Assembly (NCBI GenBank): GCA_964020975.1
Contig: OZ026630.1
Coordinates: 64,761,013-64,825,012, forward strand
Origin: Hermodice carunculata
Taxonomy: Eukaryota; Annelida; Polychaeta; Eunicida; Amphinomidae
DNA length: 64,000 nucleotides
Reading direction: 5' to 3'
The first letter of the stretch is position 1; each line of letters begins with the position of its first letter. Positions 21,983-34,780 of the stretch are shown here, piece after piece. The notes beneath the pieces were generated by a model. It did no database searches and was not told the origin of the DNA. It saw only the letters and a program-made list of their open reading frames with translations. The translations under genes and the position numbers were made by a program.

Positions 21983-24900
21983 CTGTCTTTAAGCATTCAA
22001 TCATAGGACTATTCCCATGAAGTACAGCACATGTAATTGCACCATATCATTAAAGATAAATGATCAAGATACAGTCTATGCCAGCCTACTCATTTTGAAA
22101 ATTGCATCACATATGATCATTAAATGATCTTATCTCCACAAAATGATTGGGTAATGCGTGTTTTTGTACATGTCAAATCTGTCACAAAGTATGACTTCCT
22201 GCAAGTAAGCTCCCTCAGACAGCTCATTTATCATGTCATAACCTCAAACCCAAACTGCCATCAGGTGATATGACACGATCCCTCCATTTAGGGATGATTC
22301 AAATGACAATATTCCATACAGATACTGGAAAATAAGTGAGCACTTAGAACATTAGGTGCCATCAAATTTTTTAGTCTGTGATTTTGAGGTTCTCAAAAGA
22401 CTTTCCCAGCCCAGAATTAAAGATTTCTGATTTTACTTTATTTTTATTTTACTTCTGTACAATGCACATACTGACATATGACACTGTCTCACCGAAGTTT
22501 ACCAGTGTCTTCAATAAGCTTTCCTCTGTAAGTAACTAAATTTCATATCTTCTATGTTGATCTTGTCAGCTCATTAGACCAGAGTTTTTTAATTTTCAAT
22601 TTCATAAAAATTAGCCTTAAAAAATGTTGGGTGGGAGGAATGAATAAAAATAAAAGTAAAAACAAAATCTGTGCATTTTTTTTACAAAAAAATGTAGGCA
22701 TAAGAATATGGGGTAGGAGGGAAAAATTACTTTTGGCAAGTGTACATTTCTTACATAACAAAACTGTAATAACTGAACACTCTATATATTAACATCCAGT
22801 GTACATGTATTTAACATGAAATCTCTATATACCTGTTTCTTTGTGTTGTAGTACTGCTTTCAAACCTTGTCATGGTGCCACCTGGTAAATGGCAGTAAAG
22901 AAACTATCACACAAAACATACAGGTTTTGTTCACAGAAATTTTAAAAAGTATATATATATATTTCATGAAACAAAATATAAAATGACTCTGGCCTTAGTG
23001 ATGAAAATACCTTTCCATCACAAAACATTAGGAAGGCTAAATTCACATTCATGATAACCCCTCTGGATTTACTATCTGTTATAAAATAACATCTCTTTAT
23101 AGACACATCCTGACCTCTCTTTTATAACAGGGTGCAAGTGGTATTTTCATCATGATTTAAAATTCTTATTAACCATACCATTATACATGTACACACGCCC
23201 ATGTTCTTCATTGACTGTGTTCCGGATTCCACATGTGACAACTTGAAGGACTTTTATAGGTCCATGTGCCACACAGGAGATGTGTTTGTGTTACACAGCC
23301 TCTATTTATCCTAGCAAGGCACCTTCAATGAAAAAGTGATTGGTTTTTTAAGTACATGGACTACAAACACATCATCGTTCCTTAAACACAAACCTACAAA
23401 CCTACAAAATAAAACTCACTCCATCATAAATAGAACAGTAACGCTGAAAATGGAAAATGCATCTCCCCACTAAAAAGAATCCAACTACAGAAAACACTTT
23501 TTGCCTGCTTTGGCATCATCCATGCATGAGCAAAATGAATGAATCAATGTCCTAGTGAGCTTCATAAAATGAAAGTGAAACTAGATTTGCAGAATACAAA
23601 ATCATTTCACTTATTTTTTCCGAGTTAAATGGTTTTTCCTTCGGCCTTTTCCTATAAGAATTACTGAAATGTGGCTACATCAATTTTTGTGCCACAAGGG
23701 TCAATGGAACTTCATCATGGTGGAAATCCTCGGGGCTGCAGATGTTGATGTGGTTTGTCTGATCAGATCAAGACTGTATTATGGTTCTCACGCAGATACA
23801 TCCAACTTTAAACCCTCACAAATACCAATTGCAGTATAGGAGGCAGATAGGTTCACTGCACTTCCATTTTGCCAATTTGCCAGCCACATATAACACTTTA
23901 ATTATGCATCATGAGGTAAAGCTTAGTAAATGCTGTATTTGATCATGAAGGCCAATGCTTATTGAAGTGCATGTGAGGAACGTGGCAACCTATCTAGTTA
24001 ATATGGTTTTGGGGTGCTCGTTGGCCAAGCATAATTGCCACGTATGACCCTATTTATATTTGTCCTGCATCTTAAAGCCCCACTTTACTGGTCGTAATCA
24101 CAAATGTACATTTTGCTAGGTCTGAAAATGCAAATTGTGACCCCCATGCTGACTTTGTCCGGGGAAAGCTTTACATGCTCTTGGTGCTCAATGTGGTGAA
24201 CTTTCCTCTGAGACTATAATGTCTCCCTCCCTATGTCAGCTCACATTTCCCGAAGATCAATCTACATCAAACACACTGCTGTCTGATACCTTGCCGCCGC
24301 AGACCTTGGCTTTGGTATCCTACATGTTGAAGCATGGATCTTGCTGCAAGACACTGTGGACTCGGAAGTCAAACCATGATCAGTTACCAACTCAATAAAT
24401 AATAAAACCTCCCTAATTCAATAACTAATAAAGCCTCCCTAACTCAATAGTATGCACCAGAAAGATCAAGACCCATGGATATACACTTTCTCTGTTCACT
24501 TTTCTTCCCATGACCTTCCAAAATGACATGGTCTTTCAGACTGGAACAGGGATTAACTTAGGATTCTTACCCTTGCTACCACATGCACCCACTTTTAATT
24601 GTTCAAGGAAGCAAAAACAAGGCTAAATTAATCAAATCTGAGATTTTTTTAATAAACATGTACACTTTTTGGCTTTGTTTCCAGTCATAGTTCTGGCCAC
24701 AAATCTTCCAGCATATGCTGCATCCTTTAGAGGCCTACACACAATTCAGACACCTATATTTTTCAAGTGCCTAAAACTCTTTGTGGTATGCCTGAGAATA
24801 ATTATATCACCTGAGGGCACCACTAGTCCAGAGGATTACCCAATGTGGCCAATCAGGTGTGAAAGAAGGTGTCAGGTGATCCTTTGCAACCAGAAGTTTG

Positions 24901-25360
24901 CACTTAGTGTGTGAATCTTCTAGGCTTATCTAATTGGGATAATGTTGTATGGTCCAAAATCACAGGTTGACTGTTTTCATAACCACAAGAACAAAAATAA
25001 ATAAATAAATAAACATACAGCTTGCCATGTGGCTTAAGATTCACATCCATAGCAAAACTGTGCTATTTGCAGTGGCCCATTAATGAAGTGCAAACCCTTT
25101 TACTGGATGCAGCAATAGCGTATTCTGGGTAACACAAAGATGACCTCTGTAATGGAAAGATTTACTATGGTTGCTCTGAAGCAAGAGATTCTCTTCGTGT
25201 TTATCAACACTGTAACTCCATGAAAACTGTACAAGTATTTCATTGTACAAGGGCCATACACGTACATCCTGTGAAAACTAATACTGAAAAATGTCTCTAA
25301 TCCTCCAAAATATTTATGAAAACAAACCAATCATACGGTTGTTTAGTAAGGAGAATTTAC
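21983..25360. other. Mostly unique DNA, no gene recognised
   Basis: About 3.4 kb with no repeat family and no convincing exon. The part at 23600-24370 has a more balanced base composition and homeobox/octamer-like strings (TTTAATTATGCAT at 23897-23909). It could hold regulatory sequence. A small duplication of CTAATTCAATAACTAATAA type lies at 24388-24450. Confidence 0.35.
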
Positions 25361-25421
25361 CTGTTCATCAGCCTCCAGCACCAAGAGAAGATTTTTATTG
25401 CACATTAACAAGATAAGGTGG
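25361..25421 (-). CDS. Weak candidate exon, unknown gene
   Basis: The minus-strand reading is open for 20 codons (HLILLMCNKNLLLVLEADEQ) and ends at CAG|GTAAAT. The acceptor GCGTAAAAG has a poor pyrimidine tract, and an alternative internal acceptor would leave only ADEQ. Phase at the 5' side differs from the other minus-strand candidates. Low confidence. Confidence 0.18.
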
Positions 25422-25639
25422 CTTTTACGCAAAATTTATGGACATTTTTAAAATTAAAATTGACGAAGTTTACTTCAAGAAAATGAAACAAAATGCATGC
25501 AAGATATAGGTTTTATCAAAATGATTTTGCTTATACCTGCCATACATGATGGTAAATCCACATGCCTGCTACAGATGCTCTACAAATTAGCTGAATGGGA
25601 CTAGCCCCTTGGGTCATCCGCACATTGGGATGGTTCCCT

Positions 25640-25740
25640 GGGGGAGTTACAGTAAAAACCTCCATAAAGTGGGCACCCTTGGGACCGAAGCAAAATGCCC
25701 ACTTTAGGGAGGTGCCGACTTTACAGAGGGGCGGCCATTT
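25640..25740. mobile_element. Decayed pogo-type MITE
   Basis: Begins CAGTAAAAACCTCCATAAAG and contains a reverse string GGGAGGTGCCGACTTTACAG. Right end worn. Confidence 0.5.
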
Positions 25741-26099
25741 TGGGTTGTGTGGACGAACAACAAAGAAAAGGGAGAGGCTATACAGATGCATGCACACACA
25801 TGTACATGTATATTTACATGTATATATACATGTATACAGACACATGTATCTTAATCCCACATGAAACAGATGAGAAAAGCAATTTTTTCAACATTTTCCC
25901 TTTTTTCTAGACAAAAAATAAATATCAACTACATGTACTACGTAGATAAATAAAGTCAATAGACTACTTACGAAGAATAGGTCCCAACTTAATTATTACC
26001 AGCAGGCACATCAAAGTATCAACCTGCAAGGCTGAGCATGTGGTTCTCAAGTTTAATCAGCTGTGCAAGCAAGTTTTATCATTTTATGTGACAGGTAAC

Positions 26100-27030
26100 G
26101 AAACGGAAAAATTTGTACAAAATCAGGAATCCACAGCAATGCCACCAAGTGTGCAGCTATCTTTTACTGTTCAACAAGGAATATTTCCACCAAGTTTCAG
26201 CATAATGTGTACAAAATCAGGAATCCACAGCAATGCCACCAAGTGTGCAGCTATCTTTTACTGTTCAACAAGGAATATTTCCACCAAGTTTCAGCATAAT
26301 GTGAATGACGATTTTGCGGTAGATGTCAGAAATAGCAAAACACACAAAAATTCATAAAAAATAGAAAAAAAATTCACAGCACATCTTTATCAAATTAAGG
26401 TCTGGGGGTCCCCAGAAGTGTCCTATGCAATTTCGAAGCAATTGGCCACATGTTTTTAGAGAACATAACTTTTTTTAAAGATTTGAACCCCCCCCCAAAA
26501 AAAAAAAATGTTAAAAATCCTAAAATCCCTGAAGCATGACCATTTGAATAAACTTGGTAGAAACCCATCCAAGGTACATTCCCACCAAGTTTGAAGTGAA
26601 TCTACCTTGCGGTTTTGGAGAAGAAGTCAAAAAGGCCACTTACCATTGCAAGCCCCACTTACTTACATAGTATGCAAGAATGCATACATTGACCAGTAAG
26701 CACTCAAATTGAAAAATTCATGAAAAATGAGGAAAAAATTGCAGCGCCACCTCTTGAACAAATTAAGATCTAGGGGTCCCCAAAAGTGTCCCTATACAAT
26801 TTCAAAGCAATTGGTTAAGCAGTTTCAGAGATGATGTTTTTTTTTCAAGATTTGACCAAGAAATGAACCAAATAATTAACAAGAATCCAAAAATTACTGG
26901 AGGTAGACCATTTGAACAAACTTGGTAGAGACCCACCCAAGGTATATTTCCACAAAGTTTGAAGTCAATCTGCCCAGTGGTTTTGGAGAAGAAGTCGAAA
27001 ACGTGAATTGTTGACCCTGCATGGACACTG
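26100..27030. repeat. Interspersed repeat R-B, copy 2, with exact 94-bp tandem duplication
   Basis: Carries two successive R-B blocks (the GTCTGGGGGTCCCCAG and TAGGGGTCCCCAAAAG phrases at about 26401 and 26771). At 26114-26207 and 26208-26301 a 94-bp segment is duplicated head to tail with no difference, so that duplication is recent compared with the family. A-rich and C-rich runs occur near 26490-26506. Confidence 0.8.
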
Positions 27031-27079
27031 GACAAAGGACAATAGATAGACTCAAATGCATTGAGGTGTGACACATAGC

Positions 27080-28160
27080 TGCTATTGCAGAACATTTTCT
27101 CAGTGCCCTCCAATATTGAAAAGTCACATCTTGGTAGTGTGTATGGCCACCGCCACCAGCTACACAAGTATTACATCTGTGGTGCCTGCTTTCAGACGCT
27201 GCATTGGGTTTAGGGATGTAGTCCCACTCTTCAATCTCTTTTAAAGCCTGGATCAGTTGTTGTCGGCGGGTTGGGTAAGGCATCCTTCTGCAATAGTCGT
27301 TGGCCAATTGGGTCCCAGAGGGGCTCAACTGGACTCATGTACAGGGAAAATGTTGGCCAAGGTAAAACATAAAACATTGTTGGCCTGCAGAAATGCCAGG
27401 GTCAGGCTGGCCATGAACTGATGTGCATTACCTTGCTGGAACAAGTGGTTCTGAAGAATGGGCAGGAGATGTGGCTGAAGAATTTTATCAATACAGTGAA
27501 ACCTGTTTTGAGAGAGTACTGGGATGAAATACCACCTGCCTTCTCAGACCATGTTTACAATGTCCCTTTTGCTATCTTTCCCATGTTATGGTAACTCTAC
27601 TGAAAGACCACCTGCCTTATGTGACCAGTTTTGGCCTGCCTTTGGGGTGGTCTCTCAAAACAGGTTTCACTGCATACTGCTGAGTAGTCAAACTGCCATC
27701 CCAACCACCAGGTAAGTTCTGTGATGCATGGATACACCAGCCCAAACCACGACCATTGCACCTTCCCACCGATTGGCTTGATGCAGCAGTTGGCGTACTT
27801 CTCATCACACGTGCCACACATTATGTACTGGCTGTCGGCCCTTTCTAAGCAAAAGGGGATTTGCAGAAGAACAGGACTCCTCTCCACTGTGCCTGGTTCC
27901 AGCAGGCATGTTGGCAGGAACATACCAGGCAGCTCTGATAGTGAGCACCTGGTTTAACTTATCATTTCCCCCTCAAAAGGTCCTCTGGCACTCAGATAAT
28001 TTGTCAGACTGCTTATGCTGGGGTTGTGTCTTTCAGGAGTGCCTCTCGCTGTATGACTTGCCATGATGTATCCATGCTTAAAATCGTGCAATACGTGTCT
28101 GGATGCAACAGTGCACGGGAAGACACAGTGGCTTGATTGGTTCACAGCCAGGGTCACTAA
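27080..28160 (-). mobile_element. Second Tc1/mariner relic, split by a MITE
   Basis: Minus-strand frames show Tc1 landmarks: an ERADSQ string with a WFGLVYP segment (about 27900-27720) equivalent to the region before the second Asp; FQQGNAHQF near 27440 for the QDNARPH motif; and a C-terminus with EEWDYIPKP and CVAGGGGHTHY near 27170-27130. Frames are heavily broken. The element is interrupted at 27494-27672 by a pogo-type MITE. It belongs to a different Tc1 lineage from the copy at 4.9-6.1 kb. Confidence 0.8.
27494..27672. mobile_element. Pogo-type MITE inserted in the Tc1 relic
   Basis: Ends CAGTGAAACCTGTTTTGAGA and TCTCAAAACAGGTTTCACTG form about 22-bp inverted repeats. TA precedes the left end and CATA follows the right. 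Non-coding, 179 bp. Its near-perfect ends against a heavily decayed host element mean it inserted later. Confidence 0.85.
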
Positions 28161-28749
28161 GGACTTCCAATATAAGATTTAAACAGAGCTATGCCTTCTG
28201 AAAAAAACAACATTTTACTTTCATTTGCATCAAAGTTGCATGCTTCAAATTCAGTTTGCCGTGTCACACCTTATCACCACCTGTCAACAATGATCCGGAA
28301 CTGCCGCTTGTGCTGTTGGCCCACATTTGATACAAATAGTCAACTTTGCCACCAAAATTTCAGTAGGAATGTCATCTTTTGGTATAACAAAGGAAAAAAA
28401 CAAAACCATGCTCCATTTAAAGACTGGCAGATTTATTTGCAGTTAATTACGATGTGATAATATACAGATATAAATCATACAGGACTACTTATGGTACAAC
28501 AATTTAGCAGAGCACAGGCTGCATCCTGATATCATGTAAAAAATACACTTTTATTGATAATTTGATGTCATATGAAAGAATAGCTTCAGACATTGGTATT
28601 TTGAAACACTGGACATATACACAACTATTCAAGATAAAGCTACAACTGTGACAACTTGGATTTTAGTGACCAAAACTCCACTTAGACATTCTTATGAATG
28701 TAACAGCTAAGCCTGAAAGCCTGCAAAAAGTGTGCGTGCATGCAGGCGT
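28161..28749. other. No gene recognised
   Basis: AT-rich, short frames only. Confidence 0.4.
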
Positions 28750-28826
28750 GTGTATGTATGTATGTATGTATGTATGTATGTATGTATGTATGTATGTATG
28801 TATGTATGTATGTATGTATGTATGTA
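28750..28826. repeat. (GTAT)n microsatellite, ~19 units
   Basis: Uninterrupted GTAT repeat followed by a C run at 28847-28857. Apparent ORFs with YVCM or YIHT periodicity are artefacts of it. Confidence 0.98.
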
Positions 28827-28857
28827 CACATGTATGTAGTTGCTCCCCCCCCCCCCC

Positions 28858-29703
28858 TCAGGTTCCAATGGGGCACTAATAAAAGCAACAATGCATTTGG
28901 GAACTGATTCAAAAATCAATTAACTGTCAACTGCTCAGCTGTGATCAAAAGCGGGAGGTGGCTAGGTCGTAGCAGTGCTCCATACACCTCATCTACCAAG
29001 GCCAAAGACCTTATTAAAATATCAATTCAAACGGAATTTAACTTGTGAAATTTTATACTGTACCCAGTCCCCATTTATAGAAAATGAAAGGACCCGAAAG
29101 TTTCTGCTCTGGAGGTTGATTTTCAATGCTATAAGGGACAATAAAAACATGGTACAGTTAAGCACATATCTTGCCACGAGGTGGAACCTACAACCAGATC
29201 AGACATTGGTCTTTAACAATTGTATTCTATTTGTGCAGCTCAATGGAGAAATCTAGCATATATCTTCAAGGCAAATCAATGAGTTCTCAACCGATGAATA
29301 CATCAAAGAACTCTACAAAGTGGCACACTATATGTGTACCATTCAACTGAATCCCTGAGCCAAACTTGACAGTTTCCTTTTTATTCACATGCTAGGTTCA
29401 TAAGGATAACCCTCTGAAACTAATTAAATTGAACCAGGAAAAAAACAGAAACATGATGCTAGTCAATTAAAGTATTAAAGCAGCAACTTTAACTCTGCAG
29501 GTTATTGATTAAAAAATGTCCATGAACTCATTTCACACTTGTAAGGTTCTATTTACCCCTTCAGCCTTATCGGCCAATGGGGTACTGTTATCATCATATT
29601 TGTGTCTGGATGAGTCCTTCATTTACCCTTTCCGGCACAATATATTGTTTTTTAATTTAGCTACTAATAGTACTATCATGAAACTTTTGTTTGTTTTTGT
29701 GCG
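28858..29703. other. No gene recognised
   Basis: Mostly unique AT-rich sequence. The open frame at 28975-29256 has no recognisable motif. Confidence 0.35.
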
Positions 29704-29823
29704 TTCTTTGTTGTAGTTTATTTGAATACTTGAATATTATTTTTTTGTCTTTTTTTTGTTTTGTTCTTTGTTGTAGTTTATTTGAATACTTGAATATTTT
29801 TTTTTTTGTCTTTTTTTTGTTTT
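29704..29823. repeat. 60-bp tandem duplication
   Basis: Two adjacent 60-bp units (TTCTTTGTTGTAGTTTATTT at each start) that differ only in T-run length, followed by TTTTG-rich sequence. Confidence 0.95.
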
Positions 29824-30018
29824 GTTTTGTTCTTTGTTTTGTTTGTGTGTTGGTTTCTTTTGATAAATCCAGGTATAATGTACTAGCGTACTGCACAATC
29901 AAATTCCTCATGAAAAGACCTTTCATTAAAGAACAAACATACTAATGTCAGTAACTTTTGCATTGTCTCATAAAGTCATACTCCAGTAGTTGGCAGCTGT
30001 AGCATGACTCATTGGGAA

Positions 30019-30400
30019 AAAAAAAAAAAAAAAAAAAAGGCCCATGGGCCTAATGCTCTGCTGGCATCATGGCTACATTGCACCTGTTCATTTCAAAGCT
30101 ATGAGTCGTCAAGTAGCTTCTGAACATATTATAAAGTTTAATGTAAAAATTGTCCACCAGATGGCACTTCACTCCACATGTAATCATAGCTTATTTGTGA
30201 AACTCCTCTGATGAATAAAGTTGCATGTGCCAAGTTAACAATGAGCAAGTACCTAACTTTATGTCCTCAGTGATCTTGGGACAGAAGATCAAGGACATCC
30301 AGATCATGTAATACAAGAGGCCCATAGGCCTGCCTGGTGCTGTGCTGACATTGCCATTGAAGTCCAAGCTACACCCTGCCATGACAAAATCATCTCTTTC
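30019..30400. repeat. Interspersed repeat R-D, copy 1, behind an A20 run
   Basis: After a 20-A run (30019-30038) comes GGCCCATGGGCCTAATGCTC, then GGCTACATTGCACCTGTT. The same opening follows an A-rich run at 39322-39345. A second, diverged opening (GGCCCATAGGCCTGCCTGG) occurs at 30320. A-run plus fixed start suggests a retroposed unit read on the + strand from its tail side. Confidence 0.6.
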
Positions 30401-30419
30401 AACTTTAGAGGCATGGTGA

Positions 30420-30880
30420 CCTCACAAAAATAGGTCAAGGTCACTCATATTACATATGATTCTAGCTTTGGATATTGTCTATATATCCCATAAATTTGGC
30501 AAGTCTAATCCAGTTGCTTTTCCAAATATGAAATTTTAAATCTTATAACACATTTTGGCTCATAATTTGTCAAATTATAGGTGGCGCCACTAGTACAGTG
30601 GTACCTCTCTTGAGAGACCCCTCCAATGAGAGACCACATATCTTTTCAAGACCGCTCTCTCAGAACACTCCGCTATCTTTTCCATGTTGTACCTCTAATG
30701 AAAGACCACCTGTTTTGAGAGACCACATTTTGAGACGCCGTAGGGGTGGTCTCTCAAAAGAGGTACCGCTGTATCAATAGTAACTTAGAGTTGACCTCCC
30801 CCAGGATCCCACCAAATGTGGTGAAGATCTGCCAAAAATTAAAGATGCTAGAGTGTTCACATGATTTTCACATTTTGACC
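30420..30880. repeat. Interspersed repeat R-A, copy 2, split by a MITE
   Basis: Left part 30420-30595 matches 1-171. The right part after 30771 continues as TTGACCTCCCCCAGGATCCC and runs through an AAGATGCTAGAGTGTTCACA string shared with 40230-40255. Confidence 0.8.
30596..30771. mobile_element. Pogo-type MITE with TA duplication and known empty site
   Basis: Ends CAGTGGTACCTCTCTTGAGA and (reverse) CAGCGGTACCTCTTTTGAGA, 176 bp, flanked by TA at 30594-30595 and 30772-30773. The R-A copy at the window start has the uninterrupted CCACTAGTATCA, showing a single TA before insertion. Confidence 0.9.
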
Positions 30881-32225
30881 CCTATATTACAATCACCACT
30901 TCCAGTTACAGACGGATCATTTGTGACTGTTAGGTGCTTCTGCCTCATATTGGTATCATACCATAGAAATTCTTTACAGTGTAACTCTGCATGACACTCA
31001 CTGCCAGTGCTGGTCCTTCATGCACTAAGGGAGACTGTAAAGTGCTGTCACCTTGCGATCACTACCCCAAACATGCAATGCTAGGTTCAGCAACCTACTG
31101 TGATCCAAGTAACTGAACCAGTGACCGTATTTTGCTAAATGACCACCATTTATTTCTAATGTATGTGTGTGTTCAATTTTTTGTTCATGAGTCAAAGCAA
31201 AATAAAAAGTTAGGAAAGTTAACATGCACACACACATACAGACAGTAATACCAATACCCCTTCAGCCTATAGGTGAAGGGGGTGACCACGCAACTTAATT
31301 GGGCAAGGCAAGTATCTGTGTATCAGAGCTGAAGTTTCCTCACACATTCTGTACCATTTCCCCTTGGCTTGCTATTCCTGAGACTAAAGTGCAGTGGCCA
31401 TCATTTCTTCATAAACTTGAATTATCACATCTCTTATACTCTACATTAACTTATAACTCAATTTGTGTGCAGCAAAACCTGACTGAAGACACAACCCCAG
31501 ACGGTCATCCACAACTAACCCCTGGTGACAACTGTCTTTCATTACCTGGTCTCAGGCAACTGAAATGTGCTGTTTGGAAATTGCTAAATATGTCCCTCAT
31601 GACAGATGTTTCATGAACACATCATCCCAAGACCAGCTTTGCTGTGTAAAATTTTAAGCAACTGATCCCATTTAAGTCTCTCCTTCTAACTTGTGTCTGG
31701 GCACCAATCACCCCATTATAAAACTATTGTTGTTGCACAAACATAAGCCTTATGCATAGTGATTTTCACACAAGGGATCCACATACCTTTCAGTATAATA
31801 CACATCATTCAATCTGCATTTAATCACAACCGACAGTCTTCCGGCCAGCAGACCTGGCTGTGACAGTTAAAACCTCTTTCAGTATAATAATGAAGTAAGC
31901 TTTTCTTAGGCAAAAGAAAATCAATAATTTAGGAATAAATGCATGTATACATATTCACTTCACACGCTCTTACAGCTCTGAGCACTTTTGTCAAGTGCTA
32001 GGTTTTAGCAGCTGTCTGCATGCAAACAGGTTACTGAAGCCAAATTTTAAGAGTGCATGCACCATCTCCATTTTTACTTGAAACAATATTAGTCATAAAA
32101 TGTTCCTTACTGTGAGAAAATATGACACACCAACCTGTTTTTTTTTTTCTTTTTTTTTTTTTTTTTTGGTAGCACAAGCAAAAAAATATAGGTTACATGA
32201 ACAACAGAGAACTAAGGAGACTTAC
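30881..32225. other. No gene recognised
   Basis: Short frames only. The T-rich run at 32140-32167 lies 60 bp from the candidate exon below. Confidence 0.35.
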
Positions 32226-32267
32226 CTTTTCACGGGCATATAAAGTGACAATGCTTCCAATGAACAC
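32226..32267 (-). CDS. Candidate 42-nt phase-0 exon, unknown gene
   Basis: On the minus strand an acceptor with pyrimidine tract (CACAAGCCTCCCACAG) precedes 14 codons, VFIGSIVTLYAREK. A textbook donor, AAAAG|GTAAGT, follows. The peptide starts hydrophobic (membrane-like) and ends charged. Both splice sites are good and the exon is phase 0 on both sides, like those at 10783, 42487 and 47638. Gene unknown. Confidence 0.4.
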
Positions 32268-34039
32268 CTGTGGGAGGCTTGTGAAGGAACTGTGCCAGTA
32301 GCAAATGTAATAAGCACTTGGCGATCACAATCGATGCCTAAAGAGATGTGTTGGCAAAGTGCCCCGTGGGAGATCCAGTGAAGGCAGGATAAAAACGGAG
32401 GATAGGGTAACACGTGCAAGATATGAAAACTCCAGATCCTGTATCAATAGAAGAGGGCACTACCTCACCATAGCACTTCCTCTAACCCTCAGTGTATGTA
32501 TTGATCCATTCCTTAAGTGGGAAACAACAAGCAAAAAGACTGGCAACAGACCATTATGTGGACGGAAGCCCGGCAGCCACACACAAAGTGCACCTGCTGA
32601 TGTCACAACTGGATATGTTTCTGATCCTCTTACAAAAAGTATTTGCATTGAAAATCTCGATTTATCCCTTTCCAGAGTCATAGTGAGACTGAATCAACAG
32701 CTTTCCTTGGTGTAGGCTGGGTGCACTGAGCCCAATCTATGCCAGAGAGAACTACTGATCTGAGCCATGCAACCAGGATCGGTTTTATGGACAATCTTCA
32801 ACACACTTTTTCTTTGAAAATTTATGATAAATCTAAGTAATAACATTATATTAAAGCATCACTGTATAGACAGACCACCTCTCTTTAAGACCACTTCTGT
32901 CAGCCCAAAATTTTTAAATAAGGTATCTAGTATATCATTATATTTGCAGTTTTCTCAGAGTGACAGTGCATGTTCTTTTTGATCAATGACCTGTTGTGTT
33001 CTTTGTTCCTTGTTGATCGATGACCTATCTTGCTTCGTTATTGATCAATGACCTGTTGTGCTTCCTCATTGATCAAATGACCTATTCATGTTACAGCTCC
33101 CCTTCAAAATATGAATGGAAAACCAATACTTCTGCTTTTTTACTCCATGTTTCTAATCAACTTGCAATTCAAGAATGTAAAAATATAAAGTGTTGAAATC
33201 AAATCATACAAAGTATATCTGGACTCCCTCTACCAATTCCATTGAAATCTCACACTAATATCTTCTTTCCATTATTGTGGTTCAGTGCAAAAAAATTTAC
33301 ATGTTAATATTTTGATTGTATAAGCATCAATGGGTTATTACAGACATATCACCTCTGTACATATTGTGCCTTCCCCCCTCCCCTGCTGACTTTAAAAGTC
33401 TTAGCCATATCATAATCAGCTCTCTCATACTCATAATTATCTATCATTTGTCATCATAAAACATCTTTTTGCCTTTTGAACGGCTATTAATTAGTAAGAG
33501 CCTGGGATTTCTCTTAAGGCCTAAAGTTGAACCTTGTTTTGAGAGACCATACATGATAAGGCTTGAAGTGGTCTTAGAGGTCAATGAGAAGTGGGAGCTG
33601 TTGCCATGAAAGGCCATCAATGTGATAGAGTGGTGCATATGGACTTTCAGGCCAGAGATCTCCTCAAGCAAATTTCACTGCATTTATATAACAGTACATA
33701 CAGAAAATATTAATCACCATACTTTAAGTATTTTCTGGAATTTTTATTGCCACCGAAATACTGAAATTTTAATGCCACCCAAGATCATACCTCACAGTCT
33801 TTTGTGAATATATTCTTAAAACCTACAATAACTAGTCTGTGTCACTAACTTGCAGTTCAAATACATGTAACTGCATCTCCACACAGGTATATTCTCTGTA
33901 ATTGCTATGCGACTCATTTTCTTAAACTCTTCATGTAATGCAAGAAACATGTAAATGTAAAAAAATTCTGCATGGTGCAATTTCCAAGTAATATACGGCT
34001 GTGTTTGTATTCAGGATACAAAACTTGATCTATATATAT
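32268..34039. other. No gene recognised; short tandem repeats and a worn MITE
   Basis: At 32979-33085 a TTGATCAATGACC-type unit of about 30 bp is repeated four times. At 33525-33690 a worn pogo-type MITE is suggested by TTGTTTTGAGAGACCA at the left and AAATTTCACTGCAT at the right. The rest holds nothing recognisable. Confidence 0.4.
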
Positions 34040-34780
34040 CCTCCCTTTGTGCTGACTGGCTAATTTGTGTGCCTAATTCGCATGCCCACTGCTCAATCGT
34101 GCAAGGTGCACCTTATCGTCAAAGAAAGAATGACTCTGGAAACAAGTCACCTAGTCATTTCCATCACTTGCTGTGTCTGGAGCGGCCTGTGAATGCATCG
34201 ATTGAGCTGCAGCCGTCTTTCATATGGTCAGGGTGGCAATCCATTGCCATTTCATTATGGGCTTCTCGCTGATACTGCCCTCCCAAGATCAATCGCTGTT
34301 CTCTCCTCATCAATCAGTTTCTGTTATTTTGGCCTCGTTATGGCTGGGTAGCATCTAAACCCAATCTCCCTGCAACCTCTTTGACGAGCAGTCAGCATAT
34401 TGTTGGGTGGTTAGAATTGCACAATGATTTGTGGCTCCCTCAGCCACAAAAACAATGGCCAACAACAGCCTCTCTCACAATTTCCTGAGCCCATTTTCTG
34501 AGTGGGAGACGGTGTGGGGCTAAGGGTGTCCATGCCAGCCACTCAGAGCAATCAGCCTTATAAATTTTCATAGGGTGGTGTCAGAACTGGTCACTTGTGT
34601 CTCCCCACCTGGCCAAATATGGGCAATATATCTCACACTTCCATCCACTTGCTGACAGCAACTTTGTCGAACTTGTCAACCTAGAGTCAAGTCAAGCTGA
34701 TGATTCGATCAATAACCAGTTTCGTTCTGTCCAGAGTTTGTGCACCCCTGCGACAATCCCATGGTAACCCGTGCCAAGTT
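34040..34780. other. Unique island without ORF; possible conserved non-coding element
   Basis: About 740 bp free of the window's repeats, with a more balanced base composition than its surroundings. It contains AT-hook/homeobox-like strings (ATCAATCAGTTT, TAATTCG) and no coding pattern on either strand. Regulatory role is a guess. Confidence 0.25.

Noticed and set aside
26802-27328. 121- and 144-aa minus-strand ORFs as host genes
   Set aside because: They consist of R-B repeat joined to the end of a dead Tc1 element.
28682-28919. Frames with repeated YIHT or YVCM
   Set aside because: Translation of the (GTAT)n microsatellite.
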